From: Lepidurus packardi
Lineage: Eukaryota; Arthropoda; Branchiopoda; Notostraca; Triopsidae
Direction: 5' to 3'
Length of the DNA stretch: 64,000 nt
Assembly: GCA_023053545.1 (NCBI GenBank)
Contig: JAKZAN010000006.1
Span: 7,823,851 to 7,887,850, forward strand
The notes beneath the pieces are model-generated. The model worked only from the letters and a program-made list of their open reading frames with translations, ran no database searches and had not been told where the DNA came from. This document shows, one piece after another, positions 1 through 21,639 of the stretch. The translations under genes and the position numbers were made by a program. Numbering within the stretch: position 1 is the first letter of the stretch; the number at the start of each line of letters is the position of its first letter.

Positions 1-392
1 GCTAGTTTTACTTATACACAGCACAACATTTCGAGTGCAAAGTCAACAACTTCCAAAATATGTTTTCAAACGTTGACTAGTCCATAAAATTCTAGTAACA
101 TAAAATTTACCGCAACATGTCTGAAAGAATTAAGAAACGTTAGCGTACAGAAATGCTGAGAAAATGCTTGAATGCCTGTCAAGTTCAACACCAAGAATGG
201 AATTCTCCTAACAGCTACAACAAACACCACGTACCGGCAATGTTTTTGCTTGTTAGGTCAAATACATTTTTAAAAAGGACAATACTTTCGGTCAAGTAGT
301 TTGAACAACACTCGATAAGGGCAATCAATGGGTATGACAGTTAAATGCACATTTAAACAATTATATTGCCGTTGGCCCCGTTTTCCGTATTA
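1..392. other. 3' flank of the cytidylyltransferase gene
   Basis: This stretch lies beyond the stop codon of the minus-strand gene at 393-395 and probably holds its 3' UTR. It is A/T-rich and I see no open frame, structured RNA or repeat in it. I did not find a clear AATAAA on the minus strand, so the transcript end is unknown. Confidence 0.4.
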
Positions 393-2319
393 CTACATGT
401 GTAGAATTCCTCGGGATGCCAAGGAATCCCGTAACGCCATATACAACTGCAGCTGTTGTTCCGGCTTTAACGTAAAAACCTAAAATAGCACACTATTTAT
501 AATAAAAGTTCCATAAACAAGGAAGAATTTGTTTACTTGTTGTAGAAGCTTAGGGGGTGAAGCAGTGCGAATGAAACTTGAGATATATACGTTTACAAAC
601 GTTGCCATAAGGAACTGGCAATCGAAACGATCCATTATGCCACCATGACCGGGAATAATGTCACCGAAATCCTTTCAAAACCAAAAATGAACGAAACTAT
701 GAGCAAATCTGTATGTGTTTACTTTGACTTTAAATGCGCGCTTAAAGCCACTGGCAAAAAAACCGCCAAAAGGTCCAATAACGCTGCTGAACAACGACAT
801 GGAGAGCGAATGTAGCAAGAACGGGTAGATGGTGATGGTTTCCTTCATACGGAACTACAAAAAAGGGAACGGACACTGTTAGAGAATTTCATTTTACGGC
901 GAAAACCCTTACAATTTTTCGTAATCCAACCAAAAATGTGGGCAGGGCATATTCTTGCGGTCGGAAGATAGGAGAAGGTTCACAGTCCATGTTCATCCTG
1001 CCAAATTCCTCGCTGTACTCAATAGGGCACACGAAATAAGGAAATTGGCATAACCAGTATGATATCTATAAAATACGTTTTGTTCAAAGGGCTTTTAAGA
1101 TGTGTAAGTTCGTTTTATGTACCAATAAACCAAAGAATATTGTGGCAACTCCACCACCGATAAACCCTTCCCAAGTCTTTTTAGGGGACAGCTTGATAAG
1201 GGGCGTCTTTCCAAAGAAGAAGCCAAACATATAGGCCATTACATCGTTGCAGACAATCATGGACACCGGTACGATGAACCTGTAAGGATTCGTGAGCTCG
1301 TGGATCAGACGGCCGTAATTTAATTACCAGATAAGTCCTTCAAAGATGTTCTGGATAATAAGGTAGCTTTGCGTGACCACGATAAGTAATGCTACGTGGG
1401 TCCAGGCGAAAAGTGAAAACTGTTTCATGTAGTATCGTTTTACCAACGATAAAACGAACCACACAAACCCAATGATATAGAGGGAAAACGAAATGAAGCG
1501 GTGGTACGTGACTAATCCCCTTAAAAAGTCCTAAAGATGGGTTTAGTACATTGTTTGGCAAGGTTTTTATAATTGTTTTACCGTTCTGTTGAACAAAACG
1601 CCAAAATAATCAACTAGGCTTTCTCCATAAAAGAAGTAATTCGATGCAATAAGGAAATACCAAGAAAGGGAACGGAACCAAGGTAGGCCATGAATTTTAT
1701 AGACGGCGTATCCAATATTGATAATCTCGGCGAAACATTTGACTTGCACTACCAAAGTCTAAAATTATTTCAAACCATAAAAAGGGGAAATAACTGTTTA
1801 ATATTTGATGCAGAATCATTAGGAAGGTTTACCGTAGCCATTAGTGCAAGCGGTCCGAGATATATTATCAGACCAAATCCTCCTATCATGACCCACGTAA
1901 AAATGCCTCTAATGATCCAATTACGCCACCTTCACCAATACAATTATGAAAATTACGGCTTTTTAAGATATTTTTATATTGTAAAAAAAATAAAGACTTT
2001 GGCGGAAGTCCAGACAAGGTGGCATCCAAAATTTCAGGCGATTTGTCCGTGCCAGTGGGAATGACTTTGGACAAGTCGACTGTTTGGGCGTTCGATTTGT
2101 CATCTTCAGAGTCTCCGTCATCGCGGGCTTCGGATTCCAAGTTCTACTCCCGGAAAATTAAGGAATGAAAGGAATATCAAGCGTTGGTATAGCCTATGTA
2201 TAAGATGATTTTACGGTATCGCTGTCTTGGGTTTGGGCTTCGGTATCCAAATCGTTGTCGGTGCCAGAAAGTGGATCTTTCTCTGCCTGAACTCGGCGCC
2301 TTAATCTCACGTCAGCCAT
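393..2319 (-). CDS. CdsA: Phosphatidate cytidylyltransferase (CDP-diacylglycerol synthase)
   Basis: The enzyme makes CDP-diacylglycerol from phosphatidic acid and CTP in the endoplasmic reticulum membrane, feeding phosphatidylinositol and cardiolipin synthesis. Ten exons on the minus strand: 2319-2215, 2143-1998, 1929-1833, 1758-1582, 1530-1328, 1279-1123, 1065-913, 854-723, 671-537 and 479-393. They sum to 1392 nt, giving 463 aa, close to the animal family (about 460). The protein has an acidic N-terminus (about residues 1-75), then [10 protein letters not shown] and a series of hydrophobic segments. It contains [14 protein letters not shown] and the full family signature at residues 381-407, including [12 protein letters not shown]. 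The start is ATG at 2319 because the upstream sequence lacks an open frame. Introns are 38-80 nt; the donor after exon 2 (GTCTTT) is unusual but is required to give K-WRN. It is divergently paired with citron kinase. Very sure of identity. Confidence 0.96.
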
Positions 2320-2781
2320 GGCTTACCGCTAAAAAAAAATTACGTCAGTATTTCATAAAACTAGCGAAATTTATTTACTACTTACTACGAGTTTAGAATG
2401 TCTTTTGTTGGTAAACACACGTACAGCCGAGCCCATTGACAGACCGAGCCGAAACAAAGCTTTGATTTCTTTCCGCTCAAAGCGCTAGTAGGTTTTTGAA
2501 CTGAAAAGCCCGCCGCCAACGGCCAGAAAATTCAAAAAGACAAGTGACGTTGGTGGGTTTGCTGTTGGAAAGACGTAATGCCTAATGTGGATTTCTCTGA
2601 AAGCAGCGGTTTCTAAGTGAAATTTAATGTTTCTATAGCGTGCCAACTTCATTTTAATTTACTGTAAGTGTTTCTGTTTCGTTTAACGTAAGAATACGCT
2701 TTAATTTAGACTTATTTAAGGCACCTGGATTTTAGAGGAGAAGAACAAAAGTAAGATTGGTTGGTTGGTTTGTTATCAACC
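2320..2781. promoter_or_regulatory. Shared divergent promoter region of CdsA and citron kinase
   Basis: Two head-to-head genes start 462 bases apart, so both 5' UTRs and promoters must fit here. A TATTTAAG string at about 2712-2719 lies some 65 bases before the citron ATG and could be a weak TATA-like element; this is only a string match. No other gene or repeat is visible. Shared regulation is an inference from spacing. Confidence 0.45.
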
Positions 2782-11799
<9,018 letters not shown>

Positions 11800-14610
11800 T
11801 CAACGTAACGCCAGAATGATACGTATCTCGATTGTATAGTTTCAGTTTAGTTTTTTTTTATCTATATTCTCCGTGAATTACAAAAACTGTCCCTTGTAAC
11901 TCCTCGTTTTTCATCTTATGTGCTTTTAACTGGAAATGGTGTTGTTTTAACCTACTTGTTGGGCTTCGATTGCACAAAATTGGTTGTCGTAATACATGCA
12001 AAGTAAGCTCATAAGAAAGCCGAACGCGTAACATGGGTTTTGGCAAGACGCAAATGGTGGAGGTTGGCACCAACATTCCGTGCGGCTAGGAAATACTTTT
12101 TGTTAGGTTAGCTAGCTACGTTTAGAGGTCCAGCATGCCAGTAGGGAGAAGGAGGGTTATGCGGGCTCTCTTCAAATGAAATGGATCCTTTTGTAAGGTG
12201 CTGCAACTCCCCGCGCTTGATAAATTATATAAGAACCCAGGGTGGCCGCCTTGGACGCGTGGCCCTAGCATCGACACCTATGGGTTCCTACAATGGCGTG
12301 ATACACTCTAGCACATCAGACGCTTTATGGTCCTGGACCCGACACCAACCGTTTTCGTGTTTCGCTGGGAGATCCCGTCTAAGGACAAGGACAGTCCTTA
12401 AACTAACCAAATGGATTCCGGTTCTTTTTCCCCCCTTTTTCTACAGCGTCATTTCCCTGTCCCTAACCACAGGCTTGTATTCAAAGACCATATTGTATTC
12501 AAAGACTGTCGCATTTATTTGGAGAGGGGAAATATAAACCCCCGCATGGAGCTATCTTAATTAGTCTTTTCCTTCTATTTCCTGCTTTTCTTTTATTTCT
12601 TTTTCAGTCGATGGAATTTGGCGAGTGAAGGAATTCAAAGTCTTCAAGGATTACGAAACACTGAAAACATTGGTTCGCTCATTTATTTATCTTAGCTCTC
12701 CTGTCCAAACTTTTTAAATGGAAAAGCAGAACATCCAGGGTTCTCAGCAAGAAAAAGGCGGTGGTTCAATCTTAAATTCAAGGTCGTGTGCTGTAGAGAA
12801 TGACAAGTTCCATTACGGGAGTGAGGGCGATTGACGAATGGTGTCTTGGATGAGGTGGGGCAAAGTTTTCGACAAAAGTTAAGCCAGTTTGTTCTTTTTC
12901 TATAACGTGTGACTAGCGACCATGGGAAAGACTGGACTTTTTGCTATGTTTGAAAGCATTGTTATGTCATCGCATAGTTCAAGCCAAGTATTCATCAAAG
13001 ACACTGAAATGTAGAAGATCTTGCTCCTTTGTACTTTGTATAAAGCAAAGACAGGTTGGAAAAAAAGCTAAAAAAAGACAAAATGAATTTTGTGGTAATT
13101 TTTGTAACGGCTTTAGAAGGCCATATCTGTCTGTTATGTCGCCCCCGCATAGGTATGACCTTTGGCCAACGTAATTTGCTGACGATCAACGAAAGCGAAA
13201 AAACAAAGTAACTCGTCGGGTAGCCAAGGGAGACGTTGATTCAGGTTGTTTCGCTGACGTCATATATGAATCTACCGACCTTATTTCTAGTGCACCAACA
13301 TAGTAGATGGCCCATCTGCTGGCCGATCGGTTTTGGCGTTTCAATTTGGCTTGCGATCCCTTGCTGAAGGTACAGTACTGTACCGCAGTAAGTTCAGTAG
13401 AGTACCTGGCGCCTTATTTTTACGACTTAAAGGAGCTTCGTCTTGGCAGAAATCCAATTCTGAAGCTTCCAGGTAAAGCTGTTTTCTTTCCTCTTTTGTC
13501 TTACATTTCCGCCGTGTCACTAACTTAAGTTGCGAATATACATCAACCTCAGCTTGCACAGAAACTGAATTTAGGTGAGCATATCCTAGCGAAACGTATC
13601 CGTACCCGTTTTTTGCATTTTTACACTCATAATTAAGTAACTCTTGGCAAATGGCAACCAAGGATGTTTTTCAATTGGAAAACTTACCAGGGTCTCGTTA
13701 GCCAATTGCCTTTGATAGTATGCAACTGAATTCTTAAGTTTTTGTTTGTTGCGATATCGGGCGTCGTTTAGAATCATGCCAAAGTCTCGAGAAGTTGGGT
13801 AAAAGAGATGAATAAAACAGACTGGAAGGAATTTGGTCGTGAATGTATAGCCGGTTACAATAGGATTCAGTTACATGTATATATTATCATCCGTTTACCA
13901 GCATGATACAAAAGCTATTAAAATATACACCTGCGCTGAATTTTAAGCCTGTGGACTATAGAATCCTGCAGCAGGCGAGAAAGTCAGGGTTTTGTTCAGG
14001 ACGTAGTACGCTCCGTCTCACCCAGGCAGTACGTCGACGTACGCAGATGTGTATAGAAAAAGAGAGGAGGGGAAAAGAGACATACTCTTGGCATGCGATG
14101 TGGTATTCGGGCGTCAGTTCTGGCAAGGCGCTCATCTCGTCTTCACAAATATACACAAGTGTGTCTGTCTGTTGTACAACTCGGTTATACAATGGTTGAA
14201 ACGTAACGGGTTTCGAGTGTGTCCGATTACCTTCACCTTGCCTAAATTGTGTGGGTGGGGAGTGTGTGAATGTCTTATGATTGTTTGCTCAACTTAGAGC
14301 AGCACCGTGTTGCTACAATAAACGTTTGAGAGCGAGAAGCTTGTGCTATATTGTTTCAAGTACAAGATATGGATCCTTAATTGGGCATAATATGTTTTGT
14401 TCACGTGGCAAATTGGGCTGATTCGAGGCAAACGAAATGCTGGACGAACCGCGCTTGGCTTTTATTGATCACGGGGACAGTGTGCTATTGTAGTGATGGT
14501 CATGTTTATCGTAACAACGTACGAACAGATCCAAAAAAGCTTGTTGTTGTTATTTATCCACATCTTTCCTATTATGTGGAGGACTTTACAGAGATAGTTT
14601 ACGATTCAGA
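11800..14610. other. Intergenic region between citron kinase and Ret
   Basis: About 2.8 kb downstream of the citron stop and upstream of the Ret signal-peptide exon. It must contain the citron 3' UTR and the Ret promoter and 5' UTR. I see only short chance frames, none with a recognisable product or splice pattern. An AATAAA lies at about 14318, too far from citron to assign. A perfect 16-base palindrome, GGTACAGTACTGTACC, is at 13369-13384. Nothing else stands out. Confidence 0.5.
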
Positions 14611-17600
14611 ATGAATTCTTGGGCCTTCTTGCTGACGTACCTAATTAGCTGTTTTATCTTCTTTATTCAACCAGGTAAAGTCATTTTTAGTTTACTGTTT
14701 AAAATTTTAGGCTTGAGGAGCATGTTATTAACTAGAGCATCTGTTACGAATGTACCTGTTAATTATCACATGTGTGTACTGTAGGAAGGGTCTATTTCTT
14801 TATGTAATATTACACAAGCTTGAGGCTAAATTGTAGGGCATATATTACTTTTTACTTTCGTGAGTGTATGTGAGAGAGGTAGGGAAAATTTTTCAAGTCA
14901 AACTCAGTATGATGTAGTTGATATGCCGAAAACCTAAAAATAAATAACGAGTGGAGAGGGGATTTGCGTTTGGGCTAATTACAACACCTGTGTTAGGGTA
15001 TTAATCGCGCCTTATCAATACTCAATCCCCCGCGTTCACTTCTCTTACCCACGTGTCGTTAGAGGATGATTTGGTGTAGCATATGGAATCTGTGTTGGGA
15101 TGGGCCGACAAATATTCATCGATCAAGACGACCTTTCCAGTAAACGAGGTAAAGGACAGCTGCGCATTGTCAAAGCAAAGGATAGGTACAGGCTAATATA
15201 CATATACTTTGTATGTGAGACAGCTGCTCGACATCTTTTTCCTCACAGTCAAGCAACCATCAGAGAGGCACAGCTGTCCTTGAAAGTCGCCCTACTCGCT
15301 GTAGTAACTCTCCCAAAAGCATTTATTTCATATTTACTGGTCACCTAAATGCAACGGCACGCGCTCGCAAGCTGTGTTGACTTGGCTTTACAATTTAAAA
15401 GATTGCATACACCAAACGAGTAAACAGCACGTGTATCCGTGACTAGACTCAGTTATGTTTCGCGGATATAAGGGGCGAAAAAAGAAAGGTGGTGATTAGG
15501 ATATCATAATGTAAACCTTCTACGTTAGCTCATTATAAATACTTTTTTATTTCGCTCTGCGATAGCTTTTAAAGAAATGATCCACCTTCCGATGTTTCGC
15601 TCTTATTAGTCTCGAAAGGCTGATATTATGCCCTTGCATTCGGAGGTCAGATCGTTAATCATTGTTTGCATTGTAAAGGTTGTGGCCTGACGCTCACACA
15701 AGAAGAAATCCATGTGTGGGTTCCGGCGTTCGTACCGGTCGGAACGACTGTGACCATCATTAGCTTCACGACCGACCCCCAGCAAGACAATATTGAGCAG
15801 GAAGCTCATCAACGGTCCATTCATTATCGAATGGAAAATGTCGACGGACCGTTTTCTATTCATCCCATTGAAGGAACTTTGAATGTCCGCGAGCCTCTGC
15901 AGCGATTCCTCAAAACCAAAGGTAAACACAGTAGCGTTTAGCCAATCCTAGTGCCTTTTCTTCATTGTGCCCTTGCGTGTGTCTGTCGTGTGCATGGTAA
16001 CGTCTATTTTTTTTAAAAGAAAAAAATGGCACATGTATATCACTTAGGTCAGTTTCGCCGACTTTCTTCTTTTTACCCATGTCAGTACCGCAACTATAAA
16101 AAGAAACGAGGTTCTTTACATCGCATGGAATGTACTAAGCCCCATTCCGGTAGGATAGTCGACTGTAATCGATACCTTTATGATCTTTTACCCAAAATGT
16201 AGTACATACATTCGCAGATATAAAACTTCTATATAAAACGGCTCCAAGACCACGTGTTCGTTCACAAAACATCCAGTAATTGTATCTTCATGTATTGCTT
16301 TCCTTAGATCGCCGAGTTCTCAAACTGGTAGTTTTGGCAAGTACCCAGACAGATACTGTGGCTCTGCGGGTCCCCGTCACGTTGACCGTCTTAAGCAATC
16401 TGTTCTGCAATCAGCCTACCAAGGTAAAGGCGACGCTTTAATCTGAATTTATCGAGAAATAGACCATGAAGGGATTCCTTGCGTTTAATGGTTGTCATGG
16501 AAATATCTTTAACCGTAATGCGAGTACCATAACACTTGATTTTGCTACGGCATTTGAAGTCTTCAGCTACAGCCACCGTTCTTCCTACCCAATATAATAA
16601 AAAATTGATGACGAAGCTGTGTCATGCATCGCCTTGTAATTTGTCAAAAAATTTAATAACGAAAAGCTATTATGGTTAGACAGGACTTGTGGACTAGTGT
16701 AGCGGTTTGAAAGTAGACTCTCGCGGTATGGGATTTAGGAGGGTGGCTAAACTTGTGAAAAGTGGACTACACCCACATTGATTTTCTGCTACCGTTCGCG
16801 GAACAGTCATTTTTGTCGCCGTTAGATATGAATCCGCTCTTCTTTTATTCGGTATTTTTTTCTGAAAAGAAAAACAAAACTGCAGTAAAACCCTGCCCTA
16901 TTGTTGTATGGCTTTTCGTAGCCACGGACGGTCTTTAAGGTGGGGCGCGAAAAATTCCTTCTTGCGAAACTGCTGCTTTATATGCTGCATAATATATACT
17001 CGAATTTGTTCGTGTTGTCTCTCGTAGGGAAAATGCAAAAAACCAAAGGGGGAAAAAAAGCTGGTTCCGTTCCGTCATAGCATGTGAACGGATCCGTAAC
17101 GGTACGTGACATGCGAGAAGTTCGTTTTGCTGTCTCCAGGATTTATGGACCATAGATAACATACTAAACCTCAACAGAGCTTAAGTCTTACGAGTCCCCA
17201 AAATGAGGCTTGAAATATCGATTAATTGCAACACCTCACCTCTGACTTTCATAAAAGTTTTAAATCGTCCTTTTCTATCATTCATTCCGAGGCAATACCT
17301 TTCAAAATGCGTACCTTTCACTTTTTTAATAGGTCTGCATCCAAAGCCAGTTAGACCAAGTTGCCACGGTTGAAATTTAATGTTTGGAAGGATTTCAAAC
17401 TCTACTAAATATTTTAAACAGCAAAAAGCAAAACATTTTTCTAAACCCGTTCTTTCATATTTGATACTTCGAAATCTTTGATACTTTTAAATCTTCCATA
17501 CTTTGATACTTCTACGTTTATAGGATTTGTGTTTCTGGAATCGTGCAGCATCTTTTCAAATGCGAGTTTTCGAGAATCGGCCTGCAACAATCCTGGGAGA

Positions 17601-20600
17601 TTTGGGTCCACCATGGCTTGAAACCATTTGCCCAGATTGGGAGATTCAGTATAGCATCATTACAGGTAATTTATCCCGGTCAATAATGAATAAAGCAATC
17701 GATTTTTTCTGAATGAGGGTAATTATTAACTACTAAAATTGAGGCTTAATAATTAGGCGGAGAATCCCTGGAATTGGATCCTGGTACAAAGCAACGTTTG
17801 GTCTCGTTGGAATCTTTAGACAGAGAGCAACAGGAATTGAGACCCTTCAATTTAAGTTGCACATTGAGTTCCAAATATAGAAATAGCGTTGTTGTTCAAT
17901 TTCAGCAAGCAGGCATTTTACATGTCCTGGATGAAAATGATAACTCACCGCAATTGCAAAGTGACTATCAGGATCGCATTCACGTATTCTTGAAAGACAT
18001 GCCGTTACTGCCTGTGAGTACTCTTATACTCTAGTCTAAGTACAGGATTTGCAAGCAATGGATTCAATAAGCATTCCGTTTCATAACCACATTCTAGGGT
18101 CACGCCTTACCCTTCAACGAAAAGATCCTGGTCTTGGATCGCGATTCCAGGAATGTAAATAAATACCAAATAGATTTACTGGAAACAGAATCTCGCTTTC
18201 GGCTTGAGCATCAGATATGGCAACTGAAAAGCTATACCGTCATTTACGTCAGTATGTATACCACATAACCTTGCTCCTCATTAAGGATCTTAAGTTTAAT
18301 TTTATCCTCCAAACGCAGATCCCTTACTCGATGGGAAAAGTAGCCTGAACATTAATGATGAATATCACCTTACTATCGAATTCCAGGATATCGGTCTCCT
18401 TCCCAACTATGGCAACGGCTCAGTAAGTCCACGTTTTCTAATACATGGGATTATTTTTTGACATGCGTAGGATTATTTTCTAATATACGTAGAATTATTT
18501 TCTAACATACGTAGAATTATATTTTTTTGGAAAAATAAGTGGAAGAAGCTTGTAGCTAAAGATAGCTCTTTAGGTTACAGTGAATGTTACCATTTATCCC
18601 GGCTTCCCGCCTCAAAATGGGAGTCATTCAGAATTTCCGTTGAATGGAGCGCCCAGTGGGAATACCGCTGCAGGCCATTCAGCCTCTTCAGAATGGCAAT
18701 CCGTTCCTTTGACAAACTTGCCGCTAATACGATGGGCTTGTCATCATAAACGCGTTACCGGTCCCCTGCTCTTCGCTTATCCCAGTCGCGCTGTCAAAAC
18801 TACGTTCAGTATTGAACAAGACCAAGAGCAGACTGCCATTCCTTTCGCCATTACACCCAACACGGGAATTGTTTACGTCTCCGAGCCCCATTTGTTACAG
18901 AAGCAGCCATTGGTGGATTCCTTTACCTTTGAAGTCACGTGGCAATCCACCTTTGCTGATGGCAGCAAAACACAGAATTCCACTTTGCTAAACGTAATTA
19001 TGGAAGATCCCGTTCTCTCCGAATCTCCGTCTCTCTCTGCGTCATGTGACGCTAATGTATTCTGCGCGGAATTCCGGAACCAGCAAGAATGTGAGTCCTC
19101 GCGTGGCGCGATTGACACGTCGTTAGCCTCTATTTGTACGTGGAAACACAAGCAGTCGGACACTCCAGCACCCACGTTTACGCAACAGTACACTACTTGT
19201 TCGGCTTCACCCAACACCTGTCCTGACGGTACTTGTGATGAATTGGAGTCCCTGTATTGGGGAGTGTGTCCCCAGGACTGTACAGGTAATTTGAGAAGCC
19301 ACGTAAAACAAAACAGTTCGTTAAGAGGAAGAGAAAGGGAAAAGGAAGAGAAAACAAATGTACAGCTTCTGAGCTTTCTTTTTATTATTTTATAATTAAA
19401 TCAGAAAATGTAGTCGGCACTGGAAAACTCAATATTCTTTGGACACCCCCCCGAGGTATTAAAACAGCAGTGGGCGTTTGCTCCTGTGACGCCACGGGCT
19501 CTTGTTCTTGTGCCCCGGAATCCATCATGGATGTTGGCCAGCCAGTCGTACCTAACTCACCTTTGACCTTCCCTTGGACGCCAGCCCCTGGTGAATTGCA
19601 TAATGAGAACGTCAATGTCACTATACAGCCTTATCTAGCTTTAACTCAGCCCACGTCAGATACCATAGTCGGAGACGAAGGTGAATAGAAAAGGGCACTG
19701 TGGGGATTCGCGTCTTAAATTGTTTATGTTTATTGGACGCGTAGGCGCTCATCCTTTTTGCGACTCTACTTGCTTAGCAACTGTTGTAGGAACCGCCACG
19801 GGATTCTTTATCCTCCCTACAATCCTGTGCATTGCTCTATGGATCAGGTACGACCGACTATAGCCGTTTAGAACTTATTTCTTCTTACTTTAAACGCATT
19901 ACTGCAGGAGAAAAAGATTATGTTACCGACCGCGCCGTAAACATGTGAGTCGAGCTGTGTCGCTGTCGGCAATACCGTCAGACTACGTTGAAGACGGACC
20001 TAATAACCTCCCTGTAACAAATTCAGATAGTTTGGTAAGTAAAGCCTAAGAAGACGTGAGGTGTTTCTAGAAGTATTTAACCTTGCCTTTTACACAGCCG
20101 AAAGTGTGTCTGTGTGTATATAGTGCAGACTGGCTGGCTATTTTCGTTCTGTGTTCTGTCTAACTGTGTTCATTATTTTTTCTTCTGAATTATTGAACCA
20201 GTCCAGAGATGCTAAATGGGAAGTTTTGCGAGAGAATTTGGTCATGGAGCAAACTTTGGGGGAAGGCGAATTCGGCAAAGTGATCAGGGCAACTTTGGGT
20301 ACCATTGGAGTCACCGTAGCTGTCAAAATGATTAAAAGTGAGAACGGCCATGCGGAATCCGCCACTGAGCTGCAAGACTTGCTCTCCGAGTTTTCTCTTC
20401 TTAAAGATGTGAAGCATCCCAACGTTATCAAATTACTGGGCGCCTGCACTGCTCCCGGAGGTCCTTTTTTGCTAGTTTTGGAGTACGCCGAGCATGGCTC
20501 CTTGCGGTAAGCCTCATAATTGCGCTCATCTGCGCGGTGTAATGTACCCCACTTTACGGATTTATCTCTTAGGAGCTACTTGAGGCGTAGCAGACATATT

Positions 20601-21639
20601 GAAGTGGATGTTCAAGAAGAGTTGAGCAAACTGGAGCATTCGGTGTCCCCACATGATATATTGTCTTTTGCGTGGCAAATCAGCAAAGGAATGGCGTACC
20701 TTTCTGAAATGAAGGTAGAGTGAAACATTATCCCTAATGGCACAGTAACTTTAACTTTCTCTTAAACTTTTTCTGGCAAAAGTTGGTACATCGAGACTTG
20801 GCCGCACGTAATGTATTAGTTGCGGCCCAAAAAGTCTGCAAGATATCCGACTTTGGGTTGTCGCGTGACGTCTACGAAGGAGATACGTATCTAAAAAGAA
20901 GCAAAGGACGAGGTAGTAATTTCAAGTTGAAGACTGTTACGGTAAAACCTTGGAGTATTCGTCATGTATGTTCGACTTTTCCAGTTCCCGTTAAATGGAT
21001 GGCTCTTGAGTCCTTGTCTGATCACATCTACACTTCAAAATCTGATGTATGGAGCTTTGGAGTGTTGTTGTGGGAGTTAACTACACTAGGTGCTTCACCC
21101 TACCCTGGAGTGACGCCAGAGCGATTGTACCGATTGTTGAAAACGGGATACCGCATGGAGCGGCCTGACAATTGCTCTCAAGAATTGTAAGTAATCCATT
21201 AACGAGTTGCTAAACCTATTAATTCCAATCCTTTCTGATTACTTGTCTTATTAGATACAGTGTTATGGTCCATTGCTGGGAAGAAGAGCCATCAGATCGT
21301 CCTACGTTTGTGGAAGTGGTTCAAACCTTTGATCGCATGTTGCAAGCTGGTGCCGAGTATTTGGACCTCAACAGTCTAATGGTTCACAATAGAACCTATT
21401 TCGACAACGGGCCATTGGCTCATTATAACTGGGAGGATGACGAGGATGAGGAAGGACGGAAAGGAGACAAAGGCGACACGTCAGGTCACTTGGATGACGT
21501 CATCGTGCAACATTCCTACGGCGGAGTCAAGTCCCATTTAAGTCCTCCTCCGTTACCACCGCGGCTACCTGTTACTGGGAGATGCCAACCGAAATACAGC
21601 TCGAGCTCCACCGAAGCTGAAGATACACCTTTAATTTGA
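14611..21639 (+). CDS. Ret: Ret receptor tyrosine kinase
   Basis: A single-pass cell-surface receptor with a cadherin-like ectodomain. Sixteen exons: 14611-14674, 15679-15921, 16308-16423, 17524-17665, 17757-18013, 18098-18251, 18319-18422, 18574-19285, 19405-19680, 19745-19847, 19908-20034, 20202-20506, 20573-20714, 20783-20912, 20985-21186 and 21255-21639. They sum to 3462 nt, or 1153 aa (human RET is 1114). Exon 1 encodes a signal peptide ([18 protein letters not shown]). A cadherin calcium motif DENDN is encoded near 17935. A cysteine-rich region with [11 protein letters not shown] and CPQDC follows, then a transmembrane helix at about 697-722. The kinase has GEGEFGKV at 786-793, lysine 808, HRDLAARN at 918-925, DFG at 938-940 and the RET-type activation loop [16 protein letters not shown]. 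The tail has YLDL (Y1061), an NxxY site NRTY (Y1074), an acidic run and a proline-rich PPPLPPRLP. All junction phases agree. Identity is very secure. Confidence 0.96.
14675..15678 (+). other. Ret intron 1
   Basis: A 1004-base intron between the signal-peptide exon and the first ectodomain exon, unusually long for this genome. The donor CAG|GTAAAG and acceptor GTAAAG|GT both fit phase 1. I see no further exon or repeat in it. First introns of this kind often hold regulatory sites, but no specific site can be named. Confidence 0.6.
16424..17523 (+). other. Ret intron 3
   Basis: A 1100-base intron inside the ectodomain, GTAAAG donor and TTTATAG acceptor. Near its 3' end, at about 17461-17515, the string TTTGATACTT or a close variant occurs three times. 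I found no coding exon within it. Confidence 0.55.
20913..20984 (+). other. Stopless 72-base intron inside the Ret activation segment
   Basis: The intron has the donor G|GTAGTA and acceptor TTCCAG. It is 72 nt long, a multiple of three, and has no stop in the host frame. Splicing gives KGR-VPVKWM, matching human RET QGR-IPVKWM. Retention would insert 24 residues just after the activation-loop tyrosines and leave the rest of the protein intact. Whether retention happens is unknown. Confidence 0.7.

Noticed and set aside
12181..12537. 118-codon plus-strand frame downstream of citron
   Set aside because: No recognisable product, mixed composition, and likely 3' UTR or intergenic DNA.
13341..13661. 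106-codon minus-strand frame
   Set aside because: No family resemblance or splice partners; it overlaps a palindrome and looks non-coding.
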